Shown piece by piece: positions 52,299 to 61,919 of a stretch of 64,000 bases of DNA. The stretch's first letter is position 1. The number at the start of each line of letters is the position of its first letter. This DNA is from Natrinema salaciae. Its GTDB lineage: Archaea > Halobacteriota > Halobacteria > Halobacteriales > Natrialbaceae. A program made the position numbers and the translations under genes. The notes beneath the pieces are model-generated. The model was not told the DNA's origin and made no database searches. It saw nothing but the letters and a program-made list of their open reading frames with translations. The stretch lies in assembly GCF_900110865.1 (NCBI RefSeq), contig NZ_FOFD01000009.1, forward strand, positions 1 through 64,000, read 5' to 3'.

Positions 52299-53432
52299 CT
52301 ACCACTCCCGCTCCAGTCCCTCGAGTAATCGATCGATATCGGTCGCGGTATTGACCGCGTGGACTGAGGCCCGAACGGCGTTCGGTTCGGGAAGCGCTCG
52401 AACGACGATCCCGTCGGCCGCGAGGCGCTCGACGGTCGCCGCCGGGTCGTCGGTGTCGATCGTCACCAGCCCGGACTCCGGAGCCGACGGACTCCGAAGC
52501 CGATCGTCGGGGACGCTGTCGGCCAGCCGTTCGGCGAGACGACGGGCGCGAGCTTCGATTCGGTCGATGCCGACTTCGTCGATCACGTCGATCGCTTCCC
52601 GGAGCGCGACGTGGGGTGCCGGGTTCGCCGATCCGACTTCGAATCGACGCGCGCCGGCCGCGAACTCGTAGGGGTCCGCGGTCGGCGTCTCGACGCTCCG
52701 ATAGCCGACCGTTCGCGGCTCGAGGCCGTCGGCGACGTCTCGATCGACGTAGAGGAATCCGCCACCCCACAGCCCCAACAGCCACTTGTGCCCGGCGGCG
52801 GCGACCGCGTCGGCGCCCCACTTCGCGACGTCCATCGGCAGCTGTCCGGGCACCTGCACGGCGTCGACGAGCGTAAACGCGCCGGCCTCGTGGGCGATGT
52901 CGACCAGTTCCGCCACCGGCAGCCGCGTTCCGTGAGTCCACGTAACCGCGCTGAAACAGGCGAGTCTGGCGTCGGCGACGGCCTCGGCGAACCGATCGAG
53001 GTCGATTCTGCCGTCGTTCGTCTCGACGACGCGAACCCTGACGCCCTCCCGCTCGAGGCGCTGCCAGGGGAGCGTTCCGGCCGGATGCTCGAGGTCCGTT
53101 CGGACGACGACATCGCCGGGCTGCCAGTCGATCGCGTTCGCGACGGCGTTGAGTCCGGCAGTCGTGCTCTCGGTGAGCGCGATCTCGTCCGGTTCGGCCC
53201 CGACGAACGACGCGACCGTCTCTCGCGTGCGGTCGAACGCCCGAAACGCGGTGTCGTAGGGGTCGTCCGCGACCGGCGCGTCGTACTCGTGTTCGCGGAC
53301 GAACTCGTCGGCGGCGTCGACCACGTACTTCGGGCTCGGCCCGTGTGCGCCGAAGTTGAGATAGGCGCTCTCCTGCAGGGCGGGGATATCCGCCCGGAGT
53401 TCGGCTGGCGTCATCGTCATAAACGGTTGCAT
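52299..53432 (-). CDS. Class V aminotransferase (cysteine desulfurase-like fold)
   Basis: 377 residues. NFGAHGPSP opening, the PLP phosphate site TESTTAGLNAVANAI (about 87-101), the Asp of VDAVQVPGQLP and Lys216 in AAAGHKWLLG. The catalytic Cys loop of desulfurases is not obvious near the C-terminus, so isopenicillin-N epimerase-like or other class V reactions are possible. An ATG five codons in (MTMTPAE) is an alternative start. Monocistronic. Confidence 0.85.
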   Translation of the reverse strand: MQPFMTMTPAELRADIPALQESAYLNFGAHGPSPKYVVDAADEFVREHEYDAPVADDPYDTAFRAFDRTRETVASFVGAEPDEIALTESTTAGLNAVANAIDWQPGDVVVRTDLEHPAGTLPWQRLEREGVRVRVVETNDGRIDLDRFAEAVADARLACFSAVTWTHGTRLPVAELVDIAHEAGAFTLVDAVQVPGQLPMDVAKWGADAVAAAGHKWLLGLWGGGFLYVDRDVADGLEPRTVGYRSVETPTADPYEFAAGARRFEVGSANPAPHVALREAIDVIDEVGIDRIEARARRLAERLADSVPDDRLRSPSAPESGLVTIDTDDPAATVERLAADGIVVRALPEPNAVRASVHAVNTATDIDRLLEGLEREW

Positions 53433-53559
53433 TACTCGTCCCTACGGAGGCAGCCGTCAATAATCTTGGGACGATTATGAAATATTGGTTGCCGAACTCA
53501 CCGAGCGAACGATCCATCGACGGGTGCGCCGACGGGGATCACGTCCGACGACCGTCGGC

Positions 53560-54162
53560 TCAGTCGTCTGCCCGTTCGAACAGCAGCGCATAGTGATACG
53601 GCGGCAGTTCGATTCGCTCCTCGAGCGAGAACGTCGCACACCCTCGCACGACGGACGCCGTCTCGTCGGGGGACAGCCGCAGGTCGGTCGGTGGCCCCCG
53701 GGGTTCGCCCGCGACGGTGGTCGTCTCACGCCGCTGGGCGTGCCAGTTGACGACGACGAACCGCCCGCCTGGACGGAGTGACTCCGAGGCCTGCCGGACG
53801 AACCCCTGCTGGTCGTCGATTCCGTGGAACGTGTTCGCGACCAGCACCGTCTCGACGCGTTCCGGGAGCAGCGCCGCCATCCGTCGCGCGTCGCCGTGAA
53901 CGGGTACGACGTTCTCGATCCGCTGTCGTTCGGCGACGCGAACGCACTCCTCGAGCAACGACTCCTCGAGGTCGAGCGCGTAGACCGGTTCGGGATCGGT
54001 GATCCGGGCGGCGGGAAGCGCGAAGTAGCCGTTCCCGCAGGCGACCGCAGCGACCGACTGACACGAGGCGATCCCGAGGCGGCGGAGCGTCGAGCCGGGC
54101 GTCGGCCAGAGCCGTCCCCACCAGTCCCAGTCGGGTTGCCCCGTGTTCCGAAATCGCTCCAT
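53560..54162 (-). CDS. SAM-dependent methyltransferase
   Basis: 200 residues. The N-terminus DWDWWGRLWPTPGSTLRRLGI precedes motif I SVAAVACGNGYF, then ALDLEESLL, VPVHGDARRM, VANTFHGIDD and LRPGGRFVVVNWH. Known relatives in haloarchaea and bacteria lie beside metal-resistance and thiol genes; substrate unknown. Its start is nine bases after the DUF2892 stop, so it ends the operon that begins with the CoA-disulfide-type reductase. Confidence 0.85.
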   Translation of the reverse strand: MERFRNTGQPDWDWWGRLWPTPGSTLRRLGIASCQSVAAVACGNGYFALPAARITDPEPVYALDLEESLLEECVRVAERQRIENVVPVHGDARRMAALLPERVETVLVANTFHGIDDQQGFVRQASESLRPGGRFVVVNWHAQRRETTTVAGEPRGPPTDLRLSPDETASVVRGCATFSLEERIELPPYHYALLFERADD

Positions 54163-54171
54163 CGATGGCAG

Positions 54172-54390
54172 TTAGCCGGACTCGGACGTATCGACGCCCA
54201 GAATCCGATACAGGAGACAGATTCGAGTCAGCGCGGTCCCGAGGAGGACGGCCCCAACCACCACCGCGAGGACGCCCACCACCGTCCCGAACTCGAGTGC
54301 GCCGACGAGCGTCGCGACGCCGATGGCTGCCAGGACTGCGCCGCCGACCGCTCGGCCGATCCGGTCCGTCGATCCGATATTGTTCTTCAT
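54172..54390 (-). CDS. DUF2892 small membrane protein
   Basis: 72 residues starting MKNNIGSTDRIGRAVGG (or two codons earlier at 54396). Two helices (AVGGAVLAAIGVATLVGALE and TVVGVLAVVVGAVLLGTAL) end in RICLLYRILGVDTSESG, the Cys-containing tail of DUF2892. A TTAACC box (about 54412-54418) may give it its own leaderless promoter in addition to read-through from the M20 gene. Second DUF2892 gene of the window. Confidence 0.85.
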   Translation of the reverse strand: MKNNIGSTDRIGRAVGGAVLAAIGVATLVGALEFGTVVGVLAVVVGAVLLGTALTRICLLYRILGVDTSESG

Positions 54391-54415
54391 ACCCATAAAT
54401 GCCAAAGACTGAGGG

Positions 54416-55714
54416 TTAAGCGTTTCCCGAATTCCCGGATTCGGGGACCGAGCCGGACGCTTCGGTTTCGTCGACCGCGGCCGCCCACAGTTCGGGGAGG
54501 CGCGCGTATATCGTCGCGTTCCCGACGAGTGCATCGACGGTCGTGTACTCGTCGACCGCGTGGACGGTGTCCGTTCCGAGCGCGAACTCGACCGTCGGAA
54601 TCCCGGCGTTTCGAACCTTCTTCGCGTCGCCGCCGCCGGTCGCGCTCCGCCGATACACCCGATCGCCGGTCACCGTTTCGGCGGTCGACGCGACGGCCTC
54701 GACGAGCGGACTCCCGACCGGTTCGGCGGTGCCGACGCTCCAGGAGACGTCGGCGATCGTGATGCCGTCGCAGTCGGCGACACAGTCCCGGATTTCCGAG
54801 AGGACGTCGGACGTCCGGACGCCGGCGGTCAACCGGATATCGACCGCCGCACGGGCGGACCCGGGAACGCTGTTGATCGCTTCCCCGCCGTCGAGAATCC
54901 CGAGGTTGATCGTCGGGTACCGAAAGAGATCGCGGGCGGTCTCGGTGCCCATCGTCGGCGCGTAGTACTCGACCGACTCTTCGAGTATCGGTTCGAACGC
55001 GGGATCGATACGCAGTCGCCGCGTCCCGAAGCGTTCTCGGAGCGTCGTGACCGCCCCGTAGAGCCGATCGATCGCGTTCTCGCCGAGCACCGGACGGGAG
55101 CCGTGTGCGGCCTCGCCGGTCGCCTCGAGCGTCAGCCAGATGCTCCCTCGGTCGGCGACCGTCACCGAGTGGCGTCCCTCCTCGCAGGTCGTCTCGCCGA
55201 TGATGCAGGCGTCGGCGTCGAGGCGATCGGCCTCGAGTACCGCCGGGAGGCCGGCGTCGCCGCCGACTTCCTCGTCGCTGACGAACGCGAACGCGAGATC
55301 GCCGGGCGGTTCGGTGTCGGTCTCGACGAACGCGCGAACGACGAACAGCATCGCCGCGACCGCGCCCTTCATGTCCGTCGCGCCGCGGCCGTAGAGCCGG
55401 TCGCCGACGCGCTCCCCGAGCGGATCGTGCGACCAGGCGTCGGCGTCGAACGGCACCGTATCGAGGTGGCCGTTGTACAGCAGCGTTCGATCGCTCGCGC
55501 CCGGAAGCGTCACGAGGAGGTTGGGCTTCGCCGGATCGATCGCGACCCGCTCGACGTCGACCGGAAACGGCGATAGATACTCCTCGAGCAGGGCGACGAT
55601 TTCCCGCGTGTCGCCGGGCGGATTCGACGTGTCGATCGCGAGCAGGTCGCGCGCGAGGTCGATCAGGTCCGCGCGGTGGTCGGCGACGTACGCCTCGAGT
55701 TCGGCTGTCGTCAT
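54416..55714 (-). CDS. M20-family metallopeptidase/deacylase (ArgE/DapE type)
   Basis: 432 residues. Metal ligands are visible: NGHLDTVP (His83, Asp85), GATDMKG (Asp114), VSDEEVGG (Glu148-Glu149), IIGETT, and HAVDEYTTV near the C-terminus, with a lid domain in the middle. Such enzymes cleave N-acyl groups or dipeptides; a thiol-related or amino-acid substrate is possible given the operon. It begins seven bases after the stop of the reductase at 55722. Confidence 0.9.
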   Translation of the reverse strand: MTTAELEAYVADHRADLIDLARDLLAIDTSNPPGDTREIVALLEEYLSPFPVDVERVAIDPAKPNLLVTLPGASDRTLLYNGHLDTVPFDADAWSHDPLGERVGDRLYGRGATDMKGAVAAMLFVVRAFVETDTEPPGDLAFAFVSDEEVGGDAGLPAVLEADRLDADACIIGETTCEEGRHSVTVADRGSIWLTLEATGEAAHGSRPVLGENAIDRLYGAVTTLRERFGTRRLRIDPAFEPILEESVEYYAPTMGTETARDLFRYPTINLGILDGGEAINSVPGSARAAVDIRLTAGVRTSDVLSEIRDCVADCDGITIADVSWSVGTAEPVGSPLVEAVASTAETVTGDRVYRRSATGGGDAKKVRNAGIPTVEFALGTDTVHAVDEYTTVDALVGNATIYARLPELWAAAVDETEASGSVPESGNSGNA

Positions 55715-55721
55715 CGCGATC

Positions 55722-57068
55722 TCACTCGAGTTTCCCGGCGAGAACCTTCGCCGCAGTGAGGATCGGGTCCCAGACGGGGCTGAACGGCGGCGCGTACGCC
55801 AGGTCCGCGTTCTGCAGTTCGGTGACGGTCATGTCGGCCGTCAGCGCCGTGGTAACGGTGTCGATGCGCTTTGCCCCCTCGCGGCCGACGACGGTGCCGC
55901 CGAGCAGCCTGCCGCTCTCGCGATCGGCGACCAGCGTGACGGTGAGCTCCGCGCCGTCGGGGTAGTAGTGGGCGCGCGTCGACGCCGAGATCGTCACCGA
56001 AACGGGATCGAAGCCCGCCTCGCGGGCCCGCTCCTCGTCGACGATCCCCGTCCGGGCCGCGCCGAGGTCGAACGCCTTCACGATCGCGGTGCCCGCGATC
56101 TCGCCGACCGGCGTCGGGTCCCCGGTGACGGTCTGTCCGATCGCCCGGCCCGCGCGGTTGGCGGTCAGCGCCAGCGGGACGTGGTCCGGTTCGCCGGTCA
56201 CGACGTGGGTCGCCTCGGCGCAGTCGCCCGCCGCGTAGACGTTCTCGTCGTTCGTGCGCCCGTACTCGTCGGTCGCGACGGCGCCGGTTGGGCCCAGTTC
56301 GATCCCGGCCGCCTCGGCGAGGTCGGTGTTGGGTGCCACGCCGACGCCGACGATCGCGATGTCCGCGGCGACGACCTCGTCCTCCAGTTCGACGCCGTCG
56401 ACCCGCTCGTCGCCGACGAAGCCCGACACGGCGGTCTCGAGGTGGAGGTCGACGCCCTGCTCGCGGAGGTGGTCCTCGACGACCGCGGCGACGGCCTCGC
56501 CGAACGGCTGGAGGACGTGGGGTAGCATCTCGTAGAGGTGGACGTCGACGCCGCGGGCCGACAGCGCTTCGGCCATCTCGATACCGACGTAGCCCCCGCC
56601 GACGATCGCAGCGGTCTCGGGGCCGTGCACGGTGACGTACTCCTCGATGGCGTCGGCCTCGTCCATGTCGTGGATGGTGAACACGCCCTCGAGTCCCAGC
56701 CCCTCGAACGGCGGCTCGATCGCGCTCGCGCCCGTTGCGACGAGCAGGTCGTCGTAGGGTTGTTCGTCGGTCCCGTCGTCAGTCTCGACCGTCACCGTCT
56801 GGAGTTCGGTGTCGACGTCGACGACCTCCGCGCCCGTTCGCAGGTCGACGTCCCGTTCCTCCCGGAACTCCTCGGGAGTCACGGTGACGAGGTCGTCTAG
56901 CTCGTCGACGGCTCCCTTCACGTAGTACGGCATCCCGCAGGCGGCGTAGGAGACCCACTCGCCCTTCTCGAAGACGATCACCTCGCGGTCGGGATCGTCG
57001 CGTTTCGCCTTACTCGCGGCGCTCATTCCGGCTGCGTCACCGCCGACGACCACGAACGTCTCGGTCAT
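55722..57068 (-). CDS. FAD pyridine-nucleotide oxidoreductase, CoA-disulfide-reductase-like
   Basis: 448 residues. N-terminal FAD motif VVVGGDAAGMSAASKAK, active Cys44 in SYAACGMPYYVKG (single Cys, as in CoA disulfide reductase and Nox), NAD motif AIVGGGYVGIEMAEAL, FAD motif ENVYAAGDCAEATH and a C-terminal dimer domain. The enzyme reduces CoA disulfide or persulfides, or oxidises NADH with O2 or S0. First gene of a four-gene operon with M20, DUF2892 and methyltransferase. Divergent from the copper regulator. Confidence 0.9.
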   Translation of the reverse strand: MTETFVVVGGDAAGMSAASKAKRDDPDREVIVFEKGEWVSYAACGMPYYVKGAVDELDDLVTVTPEEFREERDVDLRTGAEVVDVDTELQTVTVETDDGTDEQPYDDLLVATGASAIEPPFEGLGLEGVFTIHDMDEADAIEEYVTVHGPETAAIVGGGYVGIEMAEALSARGVDVHLYEMLPHVLQPFGEAVAAVVEDHLREQGVDLHLETAVSGFVGDERVDGVELEDEVVAADIAIVGVGVAPNTDLAEAAGIELGPTGAVATDEYGRTNDENVYAAGDCAEATHVVTGEPDHVPLALTANRAGRAIGQTVTGDPTPVGEIAGTAIVKAFDLGAARTGIVDEERAREAGFDPVSVTISASTRAHYYPDGAELTVTLVADRESGRLLGGTVVGREGAKRIDTVTTALTADMTVTELQNADLAYAPPFSPVWDPILTAAKVLAGKLE

Positions 57069-57296
57069 ACGCGAATAGTGGGGCGGTAGCGCCTAAAGTA
57101 TTTCGAGGAATTCCCAATATTATACAACTCACTGTGACCGACGACTTCGGCAGCACGTCGACTGCGTCGATCCGCTATACCCGAACGCGAGACCGATACG
57201 TGTTCGGGCGATTTGCCGAGTCGACGGTCGTCGTCCGCCATCGGCAGTTCGCTGGCGGCTACCGAACCTCGTATTCGTAACCGCTCGCCGACTACA

Positions 57297-57330
57297 CTTT
57301 GGATTGCAAAGCAATTCCGGAGGTATATCC
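57297..57330 (+). promoter_or_regulatory. Copper-regulator promoter with CTTTGGATT box
   Basis: CTTTGGATT at 57297-57305 runs into a perfect repeat ATTGC-aaa-GCAAT (57303-57315), followed by an AGGTATATCC TATA-like element (57321-57330). The start at 57353 lies about 25 bases further. The same layout occurs ahead of copA. Confidence 0.6.
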
Positions 57331-57352
57331 CGGCTCGGCACGTACGACCCCC

Positions 57353-57952
57353 ATGCGAGACCTCGACGAAACCGACATGGAAATCCTGCGACTGCTCGGT
57401 GAGGACGCCAGACGACCGTTCAGCGACATCGCCGACCGGGTCGATCTCTCCGGGCCGGCCGTCTCGGACCGCGTCGAGCGACTGCAAGAGGCGGGCGTCA
57501 TCAATCGCTTTACCGTCGACGTCGACCACTCGCAACTCCGAGCCGGCGTCCCGGTATTCGTTCAGTTATCGGGCGGGATCGGTGCCGTCGACGACCTCAG
57601 AGACCGAATCGACGACGCCGACGCGGTCGAACACGTGTTCGTCACCGCGGACGGCGAACTCTGGTTTTACGCCCGCGCACAGGTCGGAACCGTTCGCCAG
57701 TGGATCGACGGGCTGGTCGGCGACGGTGACGACGTCGATGACATCGAGTACGCGGTAACGTTGATCGACGACGTCGAGTGGCAGCCCTCGCTCGACGGAA
57801 CCGAGTTCGCGCTCACCTGCGCCGAGTGCGGCAACACCGTCGATAACGAAGGCGAGTCGACGAGCATCGACGGCCAGCTGTATCACTTCTGCTGTCCGTC
57901 GTGTCTGAGTCGGTTCGAGGATCGGTACGACCGCCTCGAGGAGAACGCGTAA
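57353..57952 (+). CDS. Lrp/AsnC-type copper regulator with TRASH domain
   Basis: 199 residues. Winged-helix Lrp domain at about 3-55 (DMEILRLLGEDARRPFSDIADRV, SGPAVSDRVERLQEAGVI), AsnC-like ligand domain at 65-140, and a C-terminal TRASH domain with Cys156, Cys159, Cys180/181 and Cys184 (CAECGN and HFCCPSC). This is the architecture of the Halobacterium regulator VNG1179C, which activates a copper ATPase. Start at the ATG 57353; upstream extension overlaps the promoter. copA follows at 58040. Confidence 0.9.
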   Translation: MRDLDETDMEILRLLGEDARRPFSDIADRVDLSGPAVSDRVERLQEAGVINRFTVDVDHSQLRAGVPVFVQLSGGIGAVDDLRDRIDDADAVEHVFVTADGELWFYARAQVGTVRQWIDGLVGDGDDVDDIEYAVTLIDDVEWQPSLDGTEFALTCAECGNTVDNEGESTSIDGQLYHFCCPSCLSRFEDRYDRLEENA

Positions 57953-57986
57953 TCGGTTCGGATTCGAAAGAACGGCTCGCCGTCTC

Positions 57987-58031
57987 CTTTGGATTTCTAT
58001 CAGAAATAGAGGTAAGTGACGGCCCCTTATA
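57987..58031 (+). promoter_or_regulatory. copA promoter with CTTTGGATT box
   Basis: CTTTGGATT at 57987-57995 overlaps the perfect repeat ATTTCT-atc-AGAAAT (57993-58007). An AGGTAAGTGA element at 58010-58019 stands where the regulator promoter has its TATA box. The box-to-start distance is 53 bases here and 56 bases before the regulator. A second TATA-like TTATAAG at 58026-58032 is too close to the start to serve a leaderless message. Confidence 0.6.
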
Positions 58032-58039
58032 AGACAATA

Positions 58040-60646
58040 GTGACTCATCGAACCACGCACCTCGAGATCCAGGGGATGAGCTGCGCGAACTGTTCACAGT
58101 CGATCACCGACGCCCTGGAGGCGCTCGACGGGGTATCGGAGGCGACCATCAACTTCGCCACCGACGAGGGCTCCGTCGAGTACGACCCGGGAGCGGTATC
58201 GCTCCGGGAGATCTACGACGCGATCGACGAAGCCGGCTACCACGCCGAGTCCGCCACCGCCTCGATCGGGATCGCCGACATGACGTGTGCGAACTGCGCC
58301 GACACCAACGAGGAGGCGCTCGAGTCGGTTCCCGGCGTCATCGACGCGGAGGCGAACTACGCGACCGACGAGGCACAGGTCGAATTCAACCCCGCCGACG
58401 TCTCGCGGTCGGCGCTCTACGACACGGTCGAGAAGGCGGGCTACACGCCCATCCGCGACGACGACGGTGCCGAGGAGTCGGACCAGGAACGGCGCGACGC
58501 CGCCCGGCAGGCGGAGATCGACAAACAGCTCCGGCTGACCCTCTTCGGGGCGGTGCTGTCGGCCCCGTTCCTGTTGTTCCTGGCCGATCGGTTCCTGCTC
58601 GGTGGGAGCGTCTTCCCCGAGACCGTCTTCGGCCTCGAGTTCGAGTGGATCGGCTTCCTGCTCGCGACGCCCGTCCAGCTCGTCCTCGGGCGGCCGTTCT
58701 ACGTGAACTCCTACAAGGCGATCGTGAAGAACGGGCGGGCGAACATGGACGTCCTCATCGCGCTGGGCTCGTCGACGGCGTACGTCTACAGCGTCGCCGT
58801 CCTGCTCGGGCAGGTCGCCGGAGAGACGTACTTCGACACCGCGGCGCTGATCCTCGTGTTCATCACGCTCGGGAACTACCTCGAGGCCCGCTCGAAGGGG
58901 CAGGCCGGCGACGCGCTCCGGAAGCTCCTCGAGATGGAGGCCGAGACGGCCACGGTCGTCGACGCGGACGGCACCGAGCGTGAGGTCCCGCTCGAGGACG
59001 TCGACGTCGGCGATCGGATGAAGGTCCGGCCCGGCGAGAAGATCCCGACCGACGGGGTCGTCGTGGACGGGCAGTCGGCCGTCGACGAATCGATGGTGAC
59101 CGGCGAGTCCGTCCCCGTCGAGACGGAGGAGGGCGACGAAGTGGTTGGCTCGACGATCAACGAGAACGGCGTGTTGGTCGTCGAGGCGACGAAGGTCGGC
59201 TCGGACACGGCGCTCCAGCAGATCGTCCGGACGGTCAAGGAGGCCCAGTCCCGTCAGCCGGAGATTCAGAACATCGCCGACCGGATCTCGGCGTACTTCG
59301 TTCCCGCGGTCATCGCCAACGCCCTGTTCTGGGGGACCGTGTGGTTCCTCTTCCCCGAGGCGCTGGCCGGCTTCGTCGACCAGGTACCCCTGTGGGGACA
59401 GGTCGCCGGCGGACCCGCCCCCGCAGGCGGCTCCGTCTCGGTCTTCGAATTCGCGATCGTCGTGTTCGCCTCGGCGGTCCTGATCGCCTGTCCCTGCGCG
59501 CTCGGACTGGCGACGCCCGCGGCGACGATGGTCGGGACGGCGATCGGCGCTCAGAACGGCGTCCTCTTCAAGGGCGGTGACGTCCTGGAGCGCGCGAAGG
59601 ACGTCGACACGGTCGTCTTCGACAAGACCGGGACGCTCACCGAGGGCGAGATGGAACTGACCGACGTCGTCGTCTTCGACGCGGACGACCAACCGGTGCC
59701 AGACGGCGGGGCGGCAGCGGCCGACAGCGATACCCCTGCGATCCGCGACCGACTGACCGAGGACGACGTCCTCGGACTCGCCGCGGCGGCAGAGAGCGGC
59801 AGCGAACACCCGCTCGCCCGAGCCATCGTCGAGGGGGCCGAAGAACGCGGCATCGACGTCGTCGACCCGGACGAGTTCGAGAACGTGCCGGGACACGGGG
59901 TCCGCGCCACCGTCGACGGCGGCGAGGTGCTCGTCGGGAACCGCAAACTGCTGCGGGACAACGGGGTCGACCCCGCGCCCGCCGCGGAGACGATGGAGCG
60001 CCTCGAGAAGGAGGGCAAGACGGCGATGCTCGTCGCCTACGAGGGCGCGCTCGCGGGCGTGGTCGCCGACGCCGACACCGTCAAAGCGAGCGCCGAGGAG
60101 GCGGTCGCCGCACTCCGCGAGCGGGGCATCGACGTGATGATGATCACGGGCGACAACGAACGGACGGCCCGCGCCGTCGCCGAACGGGTTGGCATCGACC
60201 CGGAGAACGTTCGCGCCGAGGTCCTCCCCGAGGACAAGTCCAGCGCGGTCGAGGCGATCCAGGCCGAGGGTCGGGAGGCGATGATGGTCGGTGACGGCGT
60301 CAACGACGCGCCCGCGCTGGCCGTCGCGCACGTCGGCACGGCGATCGGTAGCGGGACGGACGTCGCCATCGAGGCGGCCGACGTGACGCTGATGCGCGAC
60401 GACCCGGTCGACGTCGTGAAGGCGATCCGTATCTCCGACGCGACGCTCCAGAAGATCAAGCAGAACCTCGTCTGGGCGCTCGGCTACAACACGACGCTCA
60501 TCCCGCTGGCCTCGCTCGGGCTGCTCCAGCCGGTGCTGGCCGCCGCGGCGATGGCGTTCTCAAGCGTCTCCGTGCTGTCGAACAGCCTGCTGTTCCGTCG
60601 GTACGTCCCCGACCACGACTACGAGTTGCTCGGGTTCCTGCGCTGA
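58040..60646 (+). CDS. copA: Copper-exporting P1B-type ATPase
   Basis: 868 residues from a GTG at 58040, which gives a normal N-terminus before the first heavy-metal domain. Two metal-binding domains with MSCANC (Cys15, Cys18) and MTCANC (Cys83, Cys86), TGESVPV actuator loop, ion-site CPC at Cys484-Cys486, phosphorylated Asp528 in [19 protein letters not shown] (His-Pro of P1B pumps) and GDGVNDAP. It exports Cu+ across the cell membrane. Its promoter shares a motif with the adjacent copper regulator. Confidence 0.96.
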   Translation: MTHRTTHLEIQGMSCANCSQSITDALEALDGVSEATINFATDEGSVEYDPGAVSLREIYDAIDEAGYHAESATASIGIADMTCANCADTNEEALESVPGVIDAEANYATDEAQVEFNPADVSRSALYDTVEKAGYTPIRDDDGAEESDQERRDAARQAEIDKQLRLTLFGAVLSAPFLLFLADRFLLGGSVFPETVFGLEFEWIGFLLATPVQLVLGRPFYVNSYKAIVKNGRANMDVLIALGSSTAYVYSVAVLLGQVAGETYFDTAALILVFITLGNYLEARSKGQAGDALRKLLEMEAETATVVDADGTEREVPLEDVDVGDRMKVRPGEKIPTDGVVVDGQSAVDESMVTGESVPVETEEGDEVVGSTINENGVLVVEATKVGSDTALQQIVRTVKEAQSRQPEIQNIADRISAYFVPAVIANALFWGTVWFLFPEALAGFVDQVPLWGQVAGGPAPAGGSVSVFEFAIVVFASAVLIACPCALGLATPAATMVGTAIGAQNGVLFKGGDVLERAKDVDTVVFDKTGTLTEGEMELTDVVVFDADDQPVPDGGAAAADSDTPAIRDRLTEDDVLGLAAAAESGSEHPLARAIVEGAEERGIDVVDPDEFENVPGHGVRATVDGGEVLVGNRKLLRDNGVDPAPAAETMERLEKEGKTAMLVAYEGALAGVVADADTVKASAEEAVAALRERGIDVMMITGDNERTARAVAERVGIDPENVRAEVLPEDKSSAVEAIQAEGREAMMVGDGVNDAPALAVAHVGTAIGSGTDVAIEAADVTLMRDDPVDVVKAIRISDATLQKIKQNLVWALGYNTTLIPLASLGLLQPVLAAAAMAFSSVSVLSNSLLFRRYVPDHDYELLGFLR

Positions 60647-60730
60647 ACTGACGGCTCGGTTTCGACGACGGGAACGCGGCGCGCCGATCGAACTCGCGGG
60701 TCGGCGACCGACCGTCGCCCTCGTTCGTCC

Positions 60731-61312
60731 CTACCCCCGAACGGCGGGTTCGTCGGTGTCGCTCGAGACGACATCGAGCTGTCCGCGGAGGTACCGTTCG
60801 CCGCGTCGCGTCAGGCGATACTTCCCGCGTTCGGTCCGCTCGACGAGCCCGTGTTCGTCCAGTTGGATCAAGCGACGGTTCACCTCTTTCCGGCTAAACC
60901 CGGTGTTGAAGGCGACAATCGACGGCGTCAGTATCAGGTCGGTTCCGTGGAGCGTGTCCAGTATCGTGTCGTCTATCGGCGTCATCCACTCGGCAGGCTG
61001 GCGAATCCGATCGGGCTCGGTGAGGAGTACGCGCGACCATTCCGTCGTCCGAACGTCGTTCGTCACGGGGTCGTAGAAGCCGAGGACGACGAGTATCGCG
61101 CCGATCCCGTGGATCCAGTGGACGAGCGCCGGCGCGAACAGTTCGGCGATCGGGCCGCCGATGACGGCCAGGACCAGCCCGGCGACGGTGACGAGTATGT
61201 GTTGACGATACGCCGCCACTGACGCCTCGAGCGAGAGAACGTACAGCAACTCGAGGACGACCACGATTCCGACGATCAGGTTGTACTCGGCGAAGGGTGT
61301 CAGTCCGTCCAC
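60731..61312 (-). CDS. Membrane-bound winged-helix regulator
   Basis: 193 residues. Three to four hydrophobic segments at about 10-95 (LIVGIVVVLELLYVLSL, ILVTVAGLVLAVIGGPIAELF, WIHGIGAILVVLGFY) precede a winged helix at about 118-185: DTILDTLHGTDLILTPSIVAFNTGFSRKEVNRRLIQLDEHGLVER and a wing. The layout suggests a membrane-anchored one-component regulator. It begins six bases after the DUF7521 stop, so the two form an operon; this pairing recurs in haloarchaea. Confidence 0.8.
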   Translation of the reverse strand: MDGLTPFAEYNLIVGIVVVLELLYVLSLEASVAAYRQHILVTVAGLVLAVIGGPIAELFAPALVHWIHGIGAILVVLGFYDPVTNDVRTTEWSRVLLTEPDRIRQPAEWMTPIDDTILDTLHGTDLILTPSIVAFNTGFSRKEVNRRLIQLDEHGLVERTERGKYRLTRRGERYLRGQLDVVSSDTDEPAVRG

Positions 61313-61318
61313 GACGGG

Positions 61319-61621
61319 TCACCCCGGTGATCGCCGCCGCTGAATCTGGCGGTGCCTGAGGATCAACAACCCGAGAAATATCGCGACGATCGTGTTCGAC
61401 GCGCTCCGAAGCACGTGCAGAATCAACGTGTCCGGTCCGACGACGAGCAACATCGTGTGATAGATCGTCAGGACGACCATCACGAGCGAGAGCAACGCGA
61501 CCGCCAGTCCGAACGGCGAATCCCGGAAGATACCGAACGAGAGGAGCGCGAACACCCCGGCTCCGGTACCGGCGATGAGTGCAAACGGAATTCCGAGGAG
61601 CTGAACGGCGGGAGGGATCAC
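61319..61621 (-). CDS. DUF7521-type membrane protein
   Basis: 100 residues from a GTG at 61621, where the frame becomes hydrophobic (IPPAVQLLGIPFALIAGTGAGVFA). Three helices with the GFYD-free, charged end LRHRQIQRRR. DUF7521 proteins are short haloarchaeal membrane proteins encoded beside winged-helix regulators and may be their membrane sensors. The 78-codon frame upstream is Cys/Arg-rich and not coding-like. Confidence 0.7.
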   Translation of the reverse strand: MIPPAVQLLGIPFALIAGTGAGVFALLSFGIFRDSPFGLAVALLSLVMVVLTIYHTMLLVVGPDTLILHVLRSASNTIVAIFLGLLILRHRQIQRRRSPG

Positions 61622-61919
61622 ACGACGAGCAACGGGACCTCGAGTCGTCAAACCACGGCCTGAAACTGCATCGACGGGGCGACGGCCCCTCATCCTGCCC
61701 GCCGTACAGAGGTACCAATCTCGTATTAGCGGCGTAAGAAGGGACTGACTCGGCGACGCGCCGGAGAAACCACCGATTTGACTCCCGGAACGGTTTTTGC
61801 AACGACCGCACCGATCGACCACGCCGTGGCAGCCAGCGCGAGTATCGCACCTCACCGTATGGTCGAACTGTCCTGTGGAGGGGATAACAAAGTCCGTCGT
61901 CGCCGATCGCCCGAGTGCA

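Noticed and set aside
57065-57241. 58-codon minus frame overlapping the start of the CoA-disulfide-reductase-like gene (ATGA)
   Set aside because: The second half is A+T-rich and covers the TATA region of the reductase; codon bias fades, so I do not call it a gene.
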